DNA from: Mesorhizobium amorphae | GTDB taxonomy: Bacteria; Pseudomonadota; Alphaproteobacteria; Rhizobiales; Rhizobiaceae | Length of the DNA: 64,000 nucleotides | Assembly: GCF_014843845.1 (NCBI RefSeq) | Contig: NZ_JHQS01000061.1 | Span: 248,001-312,000 of the forward strand | Direction of reading: 5' to 3' | In this document: in pieces, positions 34,213-42,809 of the stretch | Position numbering within the stretch: position 1 is the first letter of the stretch | Layout: each line of letters begins with the position of its first letter | The notes under the pieces: model-generated | What the model saw: only the letters and a program-made list of their open reading frames with translations | Database searches by the model: none | Told to the model about the DNA's origin: nothing | Translations under genes and position numbers: made by a program

Positions 34213-34827
34213 TCATCGCTTCAGCAGGAACACCGCCTGCTGGCCGAAGAAATTCCAGAACCACCACGGCATCGACAGGCCGATCTTCTGGCCGTTGGCG
34301 TCGAGAGCGGTCGCCCTTTCCACCGTGGCGCCGAGTTCCTCGCACAGATTGACGAAGTCGCGGATGGTGCAGAAATGGATGTTTGGCGTGTCGTACCAGG
34401 AATAGGGCAGGTCCTTGGTCACCGGCATCCGACCCTTGACGAACAGCGACAGCCGCACCCGCCAGTGGCCGAAATTGGGGAAGGAGACGATGGCGCGGTT
34501 GCCGATCCGCAGCAGTTCGTCGAGCACCAGCTTCGGATTGCGGGTGGCCTGCAGGGTCTGCGACAGGACGACGAAATCAAAACCCTTGTCGGGGTAGAAT
34601 TCGAGGTCCGTGTCGGCGTCGCCCTGGATGACGCTGAGGCCGCGCGCCACGCATTCGTTGACGCCGCGTTGCGACAGCTCCAGTCCGCGGCCGTCGACCT
34701 GCTTGGTCTCCTGCAGCAGTTCGAGCAGCAGGCCGTCGCCGGAGCCGACGTCCAGCACCCGCGACCGCGACGGGATGAGACCGGCGACGACTTCGAGGTC
34801 GACGCGCTGGGCGCGATTTACGCTCAT
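34213..34827 (-). CDS. metW: Methionine biosynthesis protein MetW
   Basis: A 204-residue methyltransferase-fold protein. The SAM-binding motif I is VLDVGSGDGLLLELL, with conserved blocks KGFDFVVLSQTLQATRNP and ISFPN-type VSFPNFGHW. MetW is required with MetX for homoserine acetylation in several proteobacteria. ATG 34827 has AGGAGG 6-9 bases upstream; the frame extends through repeat sequence up to 34875 but that is not family-like. It is downstream of metX, separated by a dispersed palindromic repeat, and should be in the same SAM-II-controlled transcript. Confidence 0.94.
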   Translation of the reverse strand: MSVNRAQRVDLEVVAGLIPSRSRVLDVGSGDGLLLELLQETKQVDGRGLELSQRGVNECVARGLSVIQGDADTDLEFYPDKGFDFVVLSQTLQATRNPKLVLDELLRIGNRAIVSFPNFGHWRVRLSLFVKGRMPVTKDLPYSWYDTPNIHFCTIRDFVNLCEELGATVERATALDANGQKIGLSMPWWFWNFFGQQAVFLLKR

Positions 34828-34845
34828 GGCTTCGCCTCCTGCCTG

Positions 34846-34893
34846 GCGCATGATCCCGGTCCGAAAAGTCTGCAACTTTTCGGGGTCATGCGC
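34846..34893. repeat. Dispersed palindromic repeat, copy C
   Basis: A palindrome with arms GCGCATGATC and GGTCATGCGC and inner CCGAAAAG / CTTTTCGG around TCTGCAA. It belongs to the family at 4188-4235 and 18369-18415. It fills the metX-metW gap. The metX stop codon (34886-34888) lies within its left part on the minus strand, so the last residues of MetX are repeat-encoded. Confidence 0.8.
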
Positions 34894-36058
34894 TGAGCCC
34901 TCGCGCCCGCGCGGCCGAGCCGATGAAGCCGTTGATGGCGGCGAACAATTCCGGTTCCTCGAGCAGGAAGGCGTCGTGGCCGCGGTCGGTGTCGATCTCG
35001 ACGAAGGAGACGGAGGCGCCGGCGGCGTTCAGCGCATGCACGATCGAGCGGCTTTCCTCGGTCGGGAACAGCCAATCGCTGGTGAAGGACACCAGGCAGA
35101 AGCGGGTCTTCGTTCCGGCAAAGGCATCGGCCAGCCGTCCGCCATGGTCGGCGGCGAGGTCGAAATAATCCATGGAACGGGTCATGTAGAGGTAGGAGTT
35201 GGCGTCGAAGCGGTCGACAAAGGTCATGCCCTGATGGCGCAGGTAGCTCTCGATCTGGAAATCGGCGTCGAAGCCGAAGGTCAGCGCCTCGCGGTCCTGC
35301 AGATTGCGGCCGAACTTGCGGTGCAGCGCCGCCTCCGACAGATAGGTGATGTGCGCGGCCATGCGCGCCACCGCGAGCCCCTTTTCCGGGCGCTTGCCAT
35401 GCTCGAAATATTTGCCGCCATGCCAGTCCGGGTCGGCCATCACGGCTTGCCGGCCGACCTCGTGGAAGGCGATGTTCTGCGAGGAATGGCGGGCGCCGGT
35501 GGCGATCGGCAGCGCCGAGAAGACGCGCTCGGTATAGGTCGAGGCCCATTCCAACACCTGCATGCCGCCCATCGAGCCGCCGAGCACGCAAAACAGCTTT
35601 TCGATGCCGAAATGGTCGACCAGCATAAGCTGTGCCCGCACCATGTCGCGGATGGTGATGATCGGCAGGTCGAGCCCGTAGGGCTTGCCGGTGGCCGGAT
35701 TGGTCGAGGCGGGGCCGGTGGAACCCAGGCAGCCGCCGATGACGTTGGAGCAGATGACGAAGAAACGGTTGGTGTCGATGATCCTGCCGGGGCCGATCAG
35801 CGCCTCCCACCAGCCCGGCTTGCCGGTCACCGGATTGGTGCTGGCAACATGCTGGTCGCCGGTCAGCGCATGGCAGACGAGGATGGCGTTGGAACGGGCG
35901 TCGTTCAGCGTGCCGTAGGTCTGGTAGGCGATCTGGAACGGCGACAAAAGCGTGCCGGCGTCAAGCTTCAGCGGTTTGTCGGCGCCGAAACGCAACACCG
36001 GGCTCGACGGTGCGTCGATCTCGTTGTTGCTTCTTCGAGGGCGCGGAACGGCCATCAT
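34886..36058 (-). CDS. metX: Homoserine O-acetyltransferase
   Basis: A 390-residue alpha/beta-hydrolase-fold enzyme making O-acetylhomoserine from homoserine and acetyl-CoA for methionine synthesis. The nucleophile is S162 in LGGSMGGMQVLEW; the catalytic Asp lies in the TSDWLFP region and the His in DRGHDAFL. The start is a double ATG at 36058/36055. The upstream leader holds a SAM-II riboswitch and a following Rho-independent terminator. The C-terminus (GLSA) and stop lie in a dispersed repeat. metW follows. Confidence 0.96.
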   Translation of the reverse strand: MMAVPRPRRSNNEIDAPSSPVLRFGADKPLKLDAGTLLSPFQIAYQTYGTLNDARSNAILVCHALTGDQHVASTNPVTGKPGWWEALIGPGRIIDTNRFFVICSNVIGGCLGSTGPASTNPATGKPYGLDLPIITIRDMVRAQLMLVDHFGIEKLFCVLGGSMGGMQVLEWASTYTERVFSALPIATGARHSSQNIAFHEVGRQAVMADPDWHGGKYFEHGKRPEKGLAVARMAAHITYLSEAALHRKFGRNLQDREALTFGFDADFQIESYLRHQGMTFVDRFDANSYLYMTRSMDYFDLAADHGGRLADAFAGTKTRFCLVSFTSDWLFPTEESRSIVHALNAAGASVSFVEIDTDRGHDAFLLEEPELFAAINGFIGSAARARGLSA

Positions 36059-36098
36059 ATCTCTCTTGTATTACGCATCGTCCGACCGGCGGCGGACA

Positions 36099-36132
36099 AC
36101 AAAAAACCGGCAATGCCTTCGCAAAGCCGGTT
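36099..36132 (-). terminator. Rho-independent terminator in the metX leader
   Basis: On the minus strand AACCGGC (36132-36126) and GCCGGTT (36111-36105) pair over a 14-nt loop and are followed by an uninterrupted run of T. It sits between the SAM-II aptamer and the metX start. The left arm ACCGGC is complementary to GCCGGT inside the aptamer, giving a possible antiterminator pairing. Confidence 0.8.
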
Positions 36133-36146
36133 ACAGGATGCAAACG

Positions 36147-36200
36147 GCCCTTTAGCGAGTTGTTTAACGTGGCTGCAAGCCGACCGGCCAAATCACCACG
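36147..36200 (-). promoter_or_regulatory. SAM-II riboswitch (metA/metX motif)
   Basis: On the minus strand the leader has stem P1 CGTGG / CCACG (36200-36196 with 36172-36168), the conserved TGATTTG after the first strand, TTGCAGCCACGTTAAA around the second strand and GCTAAAGG at the 3' end. These are the hallmark bases of the SAM-II class, which controls methionine genes in alphaproteobacteria. SAM binding folds the pseudoknot and turns expression of metX-metW off. The downstream terminator suggests transcriptional control here. Confidence 0.92.
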
Positions 36201-36213
36201 GAGCTGTCACATT

Positions 36214-36242
36214 CTTCTAGAACTCGCGCGCCTTGCCGTCAA
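36214..36242 (-). promoter_or_regulatory. Sigma70-type promoter for metX-metW
   Basis: On the minus strand TTGACG (36242-36237) and TAGAAG (36219-36214) are separated by 17 bases. Transcription would begin about 36207, a few bases before the SAM-II aptamer, as expected for a riboswitch leader. Confidence 0.6.
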
Positions 36243-36329
36243 CGGCCGGCCGCTCGCGCCATTGCCGGCACTCGACATTCCGGGCCACGGCTAGTATTTC
36301 CGCTGCGGCTTCCGGCGGAAGCATTCTCG

Positions 36330-37454
36330 ATGGATTTGTTAGACATGAACAAGAGACCGGATCAGGCACGGCCAACGCCCCGCGCGGGCATCATGGATAT
36401 CGACGCCTATGTGCCGGGCAAGAGCACGGCGCCGGCCGGTGTTGCCAAGGTCTACAAACTGTCGTCGAACGAAAACCCGCTCGGCCCGTCGCCGAAGGCG
36501 ATCGAGGCGGCGCGTGAAGTCGCGGCAAAGCTCGACGTCTATCCCGACGGCACCGCCAGGCGGCTGCGCGAGGCGATCGCCGAGGTGCATGGGCTGAATG
36601 CTGCGAGCATCATCTGTTCCAACGGCTCCGACGAGATACTGGGCCTGCTGGCGCAGACCTATCTGGCGCCCGGCGATGAAGCGATTTTCACCGAACACGC
36701 CTTCATGGTCTACAAGATCTACATCCAGTCGGCCGGTGCAACACCGGTAGCGGTCAAGGAAAGCGACGAGCGCGCCGACATCGATGCGATACAGGCGGCG
36801 GTGACGCCGCGCACAAAGATCGTGTTCCTCGCCAATCCCAACAACCCGACCGGCACCTATGTGCCGTTCCAGGAAGTGCGGCGCCTGCATGCCAGCCTGC
36901 CGAAAAACGTGCTTCTGGTGCTCGACGCGGCTTACGCCGAATATGTCCGCCGCAACGACTACGAGGCCGGCATCGAGCTGGCGGGCAGCGCCGAGAACGT
37001 GGTCATGACCCGTACCTTCTCCAAGCTCGGCCTTGGCGGGGCGCGGATCGGCTGGATGTATGGTCCGATGCACATTGTCGATGCGATCAACCGCATTCGC
37101 GGCCCCTTCAACGTCAATGCCACGGCGATCGAGGCCGGCATCGCCGCCATCCGCGACCGCGCCCATGTCGAGCGCAGCGTGATGCACAACGAGAAATGGC
37201 TCACCTGGTTGACTGAGGAACTGACAAAGCTCGGACTCAGGGTGACGCCGAGCGTCGGCAATTTTCTGCTGATCCACTTTCGCGACGACAAGAAACATTC
37301 GGCGGCGGCCGCGGACGACTACCTTACGGCGCGGGGCTTCATCTTGCGGCGCGTTTCCGGCTACGGCTTTCCCAATGCGCTGCGCATGAGCATCGGCATC
37401 GAAGAAGCAAATCGCGGCGTGATTGCTGCCCTCACGACATTCCTGAAAAGCTAG
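36330..37454 (+). CDS. hisC: Histidinol-phosphate / aromatic aminotransferase
   Basis: A 374-residue class I/II PLP aminotransferase of the HisC subgroup. The PLP lysine is K232 in TFSKLGLGGARIGW; NPNNPTGT (169-176) and the SSNENPLGPSP start are typical. It converts imidazole-acetol phosphate to histidinol phosphate, but because tyrC follows 6 bases after the stop, an aromatic transaminase role (phenylpyruvate, hydroxyphenylpyruvate) is likely as well. ATG 36330 or the in-frame ATG 36345 may be the start. It is divergent from metX. Confidence 0.92.
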   Translation: MDLLDMNKRPDQARPTPRAGIMDIDAYVPGKSTAPAGVAKVYKLSSNENPLGPSPKAIEAAREVAAKLDVYPDGTARRLREAIAEVHGLNAASIICSNGSDEILGLLAQTYLAPGDEAIFTEHAFMVYKIYIQSAGATPVAVKESDERADIDAIQAAVTPRTKIVFLANPNNPTGTYVPFQEVRRLHASLPKNVLLVLDAAYAEYVRRNDYEAGIELAGSAENVVMTRTFSKLGLGGARIGWMYGPMHIVDAINRIRGPFNVNATAIEAGIAAIRDRAHVERSVMHNEKWLTWLTEELTKLGLRVTPSVGNFLLIHFRDDKKHSAAAADDYLTARGFILRRVSGYGFPNALRMSIGIEEANRGVIAALTTFLKS

Positions 37455-37460
37455 AACACC

Positions 37461-38396
37461 ATGACATCACCGCTGTTCGAAAAGATCGCGCTGGTCGGCA
37501 TCGGCCTGATCGGCTCGTCGCTGGCCCGCGTCATTCGCCGCGAGGGGCTGGCCGGCCACGTCTCCATCGCGACGCGCAGCCCGACTACGCTAGCGCGGGC
37601 GAAGGAACTCGATCTAGGGGATTCCTACACCACCGATGCGAAAGAGGCGGTACGCGATGCCGATCTGGTCATCGTCTCGGTGCCGGTCGGTTCCTCCGGC
37701 GCGGTCGCGGAAGAAATCGCGCCGGCGCTGAAAAAGGGCGCCATCCTCACCGATGTCGGCTCGACCAAGGCCTCCGTCATCGCGCAGATGCAGCCGCATG
37801 TGCCGGAAGGCGTCCATTTCATTCCCGGCCATCCGCTCGCCGGCACGGAAAAATCCGGACCGGACGCCGGCTTCGCCGATCTCTTCGACAATCGCTGGTG
37901 CATCTTCACGCCGGTTCCCGATACTGATCCGGCGGCATTGGAAAAGCTTTCGGAGTTCTGGCGGCGCTGCGGCTCCAACATCGACACGATGGACCCGCAG
38001 CATCACGACATGACTTTGGCCATCGTCTCGCATCTGCCGCATATCATCGCCTACAACATCGTCGGCACCGCCGACGATTTGCAGTCGGTGACCAAATCGG
38101 AAGTCATCAAATATTCGGCCTCGGGCTTCCGCGACTTCACCCGTCTTGCCGCCTCTGACCCGACCATGTGGCGCGATGTCTGCCTGCACAACAAGGACGC
38201 CATCCTCGAAATGCTGGCTCGGTTCTCGGAGGATCTAGCCTCGCTGCAGCGGGCGATCCGCTGGGGCGACGGCGAAAAGCTATTCGATCTGTTCACCCGC
38301 ACCCGCGCCGTGCGCCGCTCGATCATCGAGGCCGGCCAGGACATCGACGTGCCGGATTTCGGCCGGCAAGCGGTCGAGCACCCGGCCAAGGGGTAA
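37461..38396 (+). CDS. tyrC: Prephenate/arogenate dehydrogenase
   Basis: A 311-residue NAD(P)-dependent dehydrogenase for the last committed step to tyrosine. The nucleotide-binding loop is GIGLIGSSLA near the N-terminus. The motifs DVGSTKASV and FIPGHPLAGTEKSG match TyrA/TyrC, as do HLPHIIAYN and the SGFRDFTRLAASDP block. There is no chorismate mutase or ACT domain. It is tightly linked to hisC, supporting an aromatic amino-acid unit. Confidence 0.94.
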   Translation: MTSPLFEKIALVGIGLIGSSLARVIRREGLAGHVSIATRSPTTLARAKELDLGDSYTTDAKEAVRDADLVIVSVPVGSSGAVAEEIAPALKKGAILTDVGSTKASVIAQMQPHVPEGVHFIPGHPLAGTEKSGPDAGFADLFDNRWCIFTPVPDTDPAALEKLSEFWRRCGSNIDTMDPQHHDMTLAIVSHLPHIIAYNIVGTADDLQSVTKSEVIKYSASGFRDFTRLAASDPTMWRDVCLHNKDAILEMLARFSEDLASLQRAIRWGDGEKLFDLFTRTRAVRRSIIEAGQDIDVPDFGRQAVEHPAKG

Positions 38397-38399
38397 ATC

Positions 38400-39332
38400 T
38401 CACGCTTCCAAATCTGCTGGCCAGTGGGCCGCCATCATCGCCAGCGTCTCGGCCCGGTCCGGGGCGCCCAGCCGGCCGCCGAAGCGTTGGCATTTGAGCG
38501 CGGCGGCAGCACTGGCAAAGCGCAAGGCCTGCTCGGGAGGCATTGCCTCCGCCAAGCCGACGGCAAAAGCGCCGTGAAACACGTCGCCGGCGGCGAGCGT
38601 ATCCACCGCCTTGATCCTCGGCGCCGCGACATGGCGCACGCCGCCGGCGGAATGGTCATACCACCAGCTTCCCTGTGCTCCGCCGGTAACCGCGACAAAG
38701 GCATCGGTGCGGCTGGCGAGATCGGCGCAGGCGGTTTCCGGATCCAGCGCCTGGCCGCAGACGATGCGTGCCGCCGGCTCCGAGGCGACGATGTGCGTGG
38801 CTAAAGGCAACAGCTGTTCCAGCACCTCCAGCGGCGCGGTGTCGGCATCGAGGATCGCCGGACGGCCCATCGCCCGCGCCGCGGTCAGGGCCAGTGCGGC
38901 GGCGCCCGGCCAGCGCACGTCGACCAGCACGGCGTCGAAGCCGGAAAGATCGGCGGGCAATTTCTCGGGATCGGCCTGCGCCTTCGGGTCGTAAAAGGGA
39001 ACGATGATGCGTTCGCCATGGGCGTCGACCAGGATCGCGGCCAGTGCCGAACGCGCGCCGTTGACGCGCCGGACAAAGCCGCAGTCGACACCTTCGGCCT
39101 CGATGCCGGCAATGAGTTGGTCGGCGACGGCATCGTCACCCGCACTTGCCCAGAGCGAGACCTCGGCGCCGAGCCGCTGCGCGGCGCAAGCAGCACTGGT
39201 AGCCATGCCCGATGCCATCTGGGCAGCGTCGGAGGCGATAAATTTGCCCTGATGCATGGGCAGCGTGTCGAGACGAAGGATGGTGTCCAGCGTCAGCGCG
39301 CCAACGCTCAGGAGCCTTACCGGTCTGCTCAT
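38400..39332 (-). CDS. PfkB family carbohydrate kinase
   Basis: A 310-residue ribokinase-fold sugar kinase. The N-terminal GALTLDTILRLD and the C-terminal DTLAAGDVFHGAF segment with the catalytic Asp (second D of DTLAAGD) are clear. The usual DTxGAGD has an Ala in place of the first Gly, which is common in the rhizobial subgroup near sulfofructose kinases. The sugar substrate is unknown. The stop is 3 bases from the tyrC stop (convergent). The DUF2125 gene lies upstream on the same strand. Confidence 0.88.
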   Translation of the reverse strand: MSRPVRLLSVGALTLDTILRLDTLPMHQGKFIASDAAQMASGMATSAACAAQRLGAEVSLWASAGDDAVADQLIAGIEAEGVDCGFVRRVNGARSALAAILVDAHGERIIVPFYDPKAQADPEKLPADLSGFDAVLVDVRWPGAAALALTAARAMGRPAILDADTAPLEVLEQLLPLATHIVASEPAARIVCGQALDPETACADLASRTDAFVAVTGGAQGSWWYDHSAGGVRHVAAPRIKAVDTLAAGDVFHGAFAVGLAEAMPPEQALRFASAAAALKCQRFGGRLGAPDRAETLAMMAAHWPADLEA

Positions 39333-39341
39333 TCGTTGTTC

Positions 39342-40340
39342 CTAATCGACCGGCTTGATCTTGCCCAGCGGAATGAAGCCGAGCGATGCCTTGCCCTTGA
39401 CGATCCTGAGCGGCATCGACGGTTCGTTGCCGAGCATCGCCAGGCCGGCAAAGCCCTGCTCGATCTCGCTCTTGCGCTCGGGGATCGCGGCGCCGAGGAT
39501 TGCCGCCACCGCCTTGGGATCTTTCAGGCTGATCGTCAGATCGCCATCGATCAGGCCCTCAGCATCGACCGACAGAGGCCCGGAGACAGTAACGCGCGCC
39601 GTGCCTGACGAGAGGTCCAGCCTGGCGATGTCGACGGCCTGGCCGCGCAGGCTCTTTACCTGCTTTCCGATCAGCGCGACGCCGTTCTTCAGCGTTGCCT
39701 CGCCGCTGCCGTCGAGCGCCGGCAGCACGCGGCCGCCGATGGCGTTGGCGTCGATCTCGAGATCGCCGAAGCTTCCAGTGTAGGCGATGTCCTGGCCATC
39801 GGGCTGCAATTGCCCCGCCGCCGTTCCGGCGCTGAACAGCGAGACGGGATCCGTGTCGTCGGCTGGGTCGGTCTGGCCGGACAGGCCCTCGGCCTTCAGC
39901 GCAATGCGCCGCGGCAGCGGCCAGGAGAGCTTCACGTCTGCCCGCAGTCTGTCCCAGTCGATCCAGAGCGGTGTCATGCCCGGCACGGAGGTCCTGAGCG
40001 GCCCGCGCAGGTCGGCGACTGGCGACAGAGGCCGGGTGATCTGCGCGACGGCACTGAAGCTGCCAGTCGAGGCGGCGACATTCCTGGTGTCGTCCTCATA
40101 GGCCAGGGTGTCGCAAGAAACGGCAAAGCTGAACGGATAGCCGCTGACGGTCAGGTTGGAGCAACCGGCCTCGATGCCGTTGCCGTTGAGCGCGGCCACC
40201 GCCTTGTCGGCTTCGCTCCGGACGCGGTCGGCCAGATAGAACCAGCCGCCGCTGTAGATGGCGAACAGCACGGCGATGAAAGCGACAAGCCAGAACAGCC
40301 GGCGGCGAAAGTTCGGCGGGCGCTCGTCACTTGACGTCAT
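39342..40340 (-). CDS. DUF2125 domain membrane-anchored protein
   Basis: A 332-residue protein with a short cytoplasmic N-terminus, one transmembrane helix (about 15-33, ending GGWFYLADRV) and a large periplasmic beta-rich DUF2125 domain. It has two cysteines (GCSNL and SCDTL) that may form a disulfide. The family is found in alphaproteobacteria and has no established role. The start ATG 40340 follows from the membrane anchor position. It is divergent from the cyclotransferase gene. Confidence 0.87.
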   Translation of the reverse strand: MTSSDERPPNFRRRLFWLVAFIAVLFAIYSGGWFYLADRVRSEADKAVAALNGNGIEAGCSNLTVSGYPFSFAVSCDTLAYEDDTRNVAASTGSFSAVAQITRPLSPVADLRGPLRTSVPGMTPLWIDWDRLRADVKLSWPLPRRIALKAEGLSGQTDPADDTDPVSLFSAGTAAGQLQPDGQDIAYTGSFGDLEIDANAIGGRVLPALDGSGEATLKNGVALIGKQVKSLRGQAVDIARLDLSSGTARVTVSGPLSVDAEGLIDGDLTISLKDPKAVAAILGAAIPERKSEIEQGFAGLAMLGNEPSMPLRIVKGKASLGFIPLGKIKPVD

Positions 40341-40463
40341 GCTGCAGCTTTCATTATCGCCGCCTGTTGCGGGTGGACTGTCGTTTACGCAACAAGCAGA
40401 TAGACGGAAAAAGCACCGATTCCGATGCGGTGTCGTCACTCTCGTGCATTCAGGCTTGGCGAT

Positions 40464-41000
40464 ATGGGCGATTTTTGGGTTTTTGGCTACGGGTCGCTGA
40501 TCTGGCGACCGGGATTCGCGCATGTAGAGACGCGGCGCGCCCGTCTCTACGGCTATCGCCGGTCGCTCTGCGTCTATTCCTTCGTGCATCGCGGCACGCG
40601 TGAGCGGCCGGGCCTTGTGCTCGGCCTCGACCGTGGCGGCTCTTGCGTCGGGCTGGCGTTTCGCGTGCCCGGAGAGTTGCGCGACGAGGTGCTCACCTAT
40701 CTGCGCGAGCGCGAACTGGTGACCAGCGTCTACCTCGAACGCTCGCTCGATATCCGACTCGACAAGAATGGCACGAGCGGACGCGAGACGGTGAGCGCGG
40801 TCGCCTATATCGTCGACCGCGCGCATGAGCAGTATGCCGGCGGGCTCGATGCGGCGCATGCGGCTGGTATCGTCCGCGGCGCCGTCGGCCAGTCCGGCAG
40901 GAACGAGGATTATCTGCTCAGCACGCTGGAACATCTGGAGGCGCTGGGCATAAGCGACCACTGGCTGGAAGAGGTGGCCCGGCGCCTCGCGCCTTTGTGA
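40464..41000 (+). CDS. Gamma-glutamylcyclotransferase (ChaC-like)
   Basis: A 178-residue glutathione-degrading enzyme releasing 5-oxoproline. The family opening VFGYGSLIWRPGF (substrate-binding YGSL) is at residues 5-17. The catalytic Glu is expected in the VYLERSLDI stretch. The start ATG 40464 gives the usual MGDFWVFGYGSL. The next gene's frame opens 4 bases before the stop, but its real start is likely about 120 bases further on. Confidence 0.92.
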   Translation: MGDFWVFGYGSLIWRPGFAHVETRRARLYGYRRSLCVYSFVHRGTRERPGLVLGLDRGGSCVGLAFRVPGELRDEVLTYLRERELVTSVYLERSLDIRLDKNGTSGRETVSAVAYIVDRAHEQYAGGLDAAHAAGIVRGAVGQSGRNEDYLLSTLEHLEALGISDHWLEEVARRLAPL

Positions 41001-41119
41001 AGCGCTGGCCCGCAGGAAAGAGCAGCCAGGCCTTTGACCTTGGCATGACGAGACCTAGCTTAGCTCCAGCCCCGAACCTTCGGGTTTTCGCCCGTCCCCC
41101 CGCATCACGGAGCCAGATC

Positions 41120-42067
41120 TTGCAGAAACGCCGTCTCGGTCGTACCGACCTTTCCATCGCGCCGCTGGTTCTGGGCGGCAATGTCTTTGGCTGGACCGCC
41201 GACGAAAAGACTTCCTTCGACCTGCTCGACCGCTTTGCCGGCGCCGGCCTCAACGCCATCGATACGGCGGACGCGTATTCGCGCTGGCATGCCGGCAACA
41301 AGGGCGGCGAATCCGAAACCATCATCGGCAAATGGATGAAAAGCCGCGGCAACCGCGACGAGGTCATCGTCATCACCAAGGTCGGCTCGGACATGGGCCA
41401 GGGCAGGCGGGATCTCTCTGCTGCCTATATCGAAAAGGCAGTCGACCAGTCGCTGAAGCGGCTGCAGACCGATGTGATCGACCTCTATCTGTCGCACTGG
41501 CCGGACCCGGCGACGCCTTACGAGGAAACGCTCGGCGCTTACCAGAGCCTGCTCGCCAGGGGCAAGATCCGCCATGCCGGCTGCTCCAACCTCGATGCCG
41601 GCCAGTTGCGCGCGGCGCTGGACGTGGCAAGCTTGCGCAGCTTGCCGCGCTACGAAGTGCTGCAGCCTGCCTATAATCTCTACGACCGCTCATCTTTCGA
41701 TGGTCCGCTGCGCAATCTCTGCCTCGCTGAGGACATTGGCGTCATCAGCTATTACGGTCTCGCCAAGGGGTTTCTGAGCGGCAAATACCGCAGCGAGGCC
41801 GACCTCGGCAAAAGCCAGCGCGGCGGAGGCGTCAAGGACTATCTCAATCCACGCGGCATGCGCATCCTGAGCGCACTCGATGCCGTGGCCGAGCGTCATT
41901 CGGCCACGCAGGCGGAGGTGGCGTTGGCCTGGGTGATGGCCCGGCCGGGCATCACCGCGCCGATCGCCAGCGCCACGACGCTCGCCCAGATGGACAGCCT
42001 GGTACGCGCCGCTTCGCTGAGGCTCGGCGTGGACGACATGGCCGCGCTGAACGAGGCGAGCGCATAG
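41120..42067 (+). CDS. Aldo/keto reductase
   Basis: A 315-residue NADPH-dependent TIM-barrel oxidoreductase. The conserved start QKRRLGRTDLSIAPLVLGGN, catalytic residues in NAIDTADAYSRW (Asp, Tyr), the ITKVGSD lysine and the LSHWPDP histidine are visible. Length from TTG 41120 fits the family, and GGAG is 8 bases upstream. Two ATGs further upstream (40997, 41045) give extensions without family sequence. The substrate is not predictable. Confidence 0.88.
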   Translation: MQKRRLGRTDLSIAPLVLGGNVFGWTADEKTSFDLLDRFAGAGLNAIDTADAYSRWHAGNKGGESETIIGKWMKSRGNRDEVIVITKVGSDMGQGRRDLSAAYIEKAVDQSLKRLQTDVIDLYLSHWPDPATPYEETLGAYQSLLARGKIRHAGCSNLDAGQLRAALDVASLRSLPRYEVLQPAYNLYDRSSFDGPLRNLCLAEDIGVISYYGLAKGFLSGKYRSEADLGKSQRGGGVKDYLNPRGMRILSALDAVAERHSATQAEVALAWVMARPGITAPIASATTLAQMDSLVRAASLRLGVDDMAALNEASA

Positions 42068-42161
42068 CCGCCGGCGGCCTTTCGCCGACGCACGATCGTT
42101 CAAGACGCGCCGCGCTGCCTGTCATAGCGTTTTCGCATCGTGGCAAGATGCGGGAGCCGAG

Positions 42162-42782
42162 ATGGCCGGTGAGGTTCTTTCGCATACGCAGCAGTGGCAG
42201 CAATTGCTCGCATTGGTGCTGGCGGCAACCGTCGTCATGGGCAGTCCGGGTCCGGCGACGATCAGCGTCACCGCCGTAGGCGCCGCCTTTGGCCTGCGCG
42301 ATTCGCTCCGCTACGCGTCGGGCGTCATCGTCGGAACCATCGCGGTGCTGTTGGTAGTGGCCACCGGCATTTTAGCGGTGCTTGCCTCGATGCCGACGTT
42401 GGCACCGCTGCTGGCGGTCGCTTCGGCCGCCTACATCCTCTATCTCGCCTTCAAGATAGCGACCGCGCCGCCGCTGGCCGCGCGTGAAAGTGGCGCTGAC
42501 CGTCCGACTTTCCTCGGCGGGTTCCTGCTCGCCGTCGCCAACCCGAAAGCCTATGTGGCGATTGCCGCGGTGCTCGCCGGCGCTTCATCGGGAGCCGGTG
42601 ATCTCGGCATCCCGGCCAGGCTGGCGGTCCTGGCCTCGATGATCGTCGCCATCCATGCGCTGTGGCTTCTCGCAGGGGCAGCATTCGCCCGCTTCCTGCG
42701 CCAGCCGCTGGCTTCGCGCATCATCAATCTGGTCTTCGCGGCAACGCTGGTGTTGACCACGGCACTGGCGACGTGGCCCTGA
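42162..42782 (+). CDS. LysE family translocator
   Basis: A 206-residue membrane protein of the LysE/RhtB export family with five or six hydrophobic helices. The N-terminal PGPATISV is the family signature, and GGFLLAVANPKAYVAIAAVL is the second conserved region. It exports amino acids or related metabolites; specificity is unknown. It converges on the PlsC gene. Confidence 0.91.
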   Translation: MAGEVLSHTQQWQQLLALVLAATVVMGSPGPATISVTAVGAAFGLRDSLRYASGVIVGTIAVLLVVATGILAVLASMPTLAPLLAVASAAYILYLAFKIATAPPLAARESGADRPTFLGGFLLAVANPKAYVAIAAVLAGASSGAGDLGIPARLAVLASMIVAIHALWLLAGAAFARFLRQPLASRIINLVFAATLVLTTALATWP

Positions 42783-42809
42783 GCCGACCGGCGGGATTGT
42801 CGGGGGGGG

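Noticed and set aside
34610..36220. 536-codon plus-strand frame over metW-metX
   Set aside because: It runs antisense to metX and metW and through the riboswitch; not coding-like.
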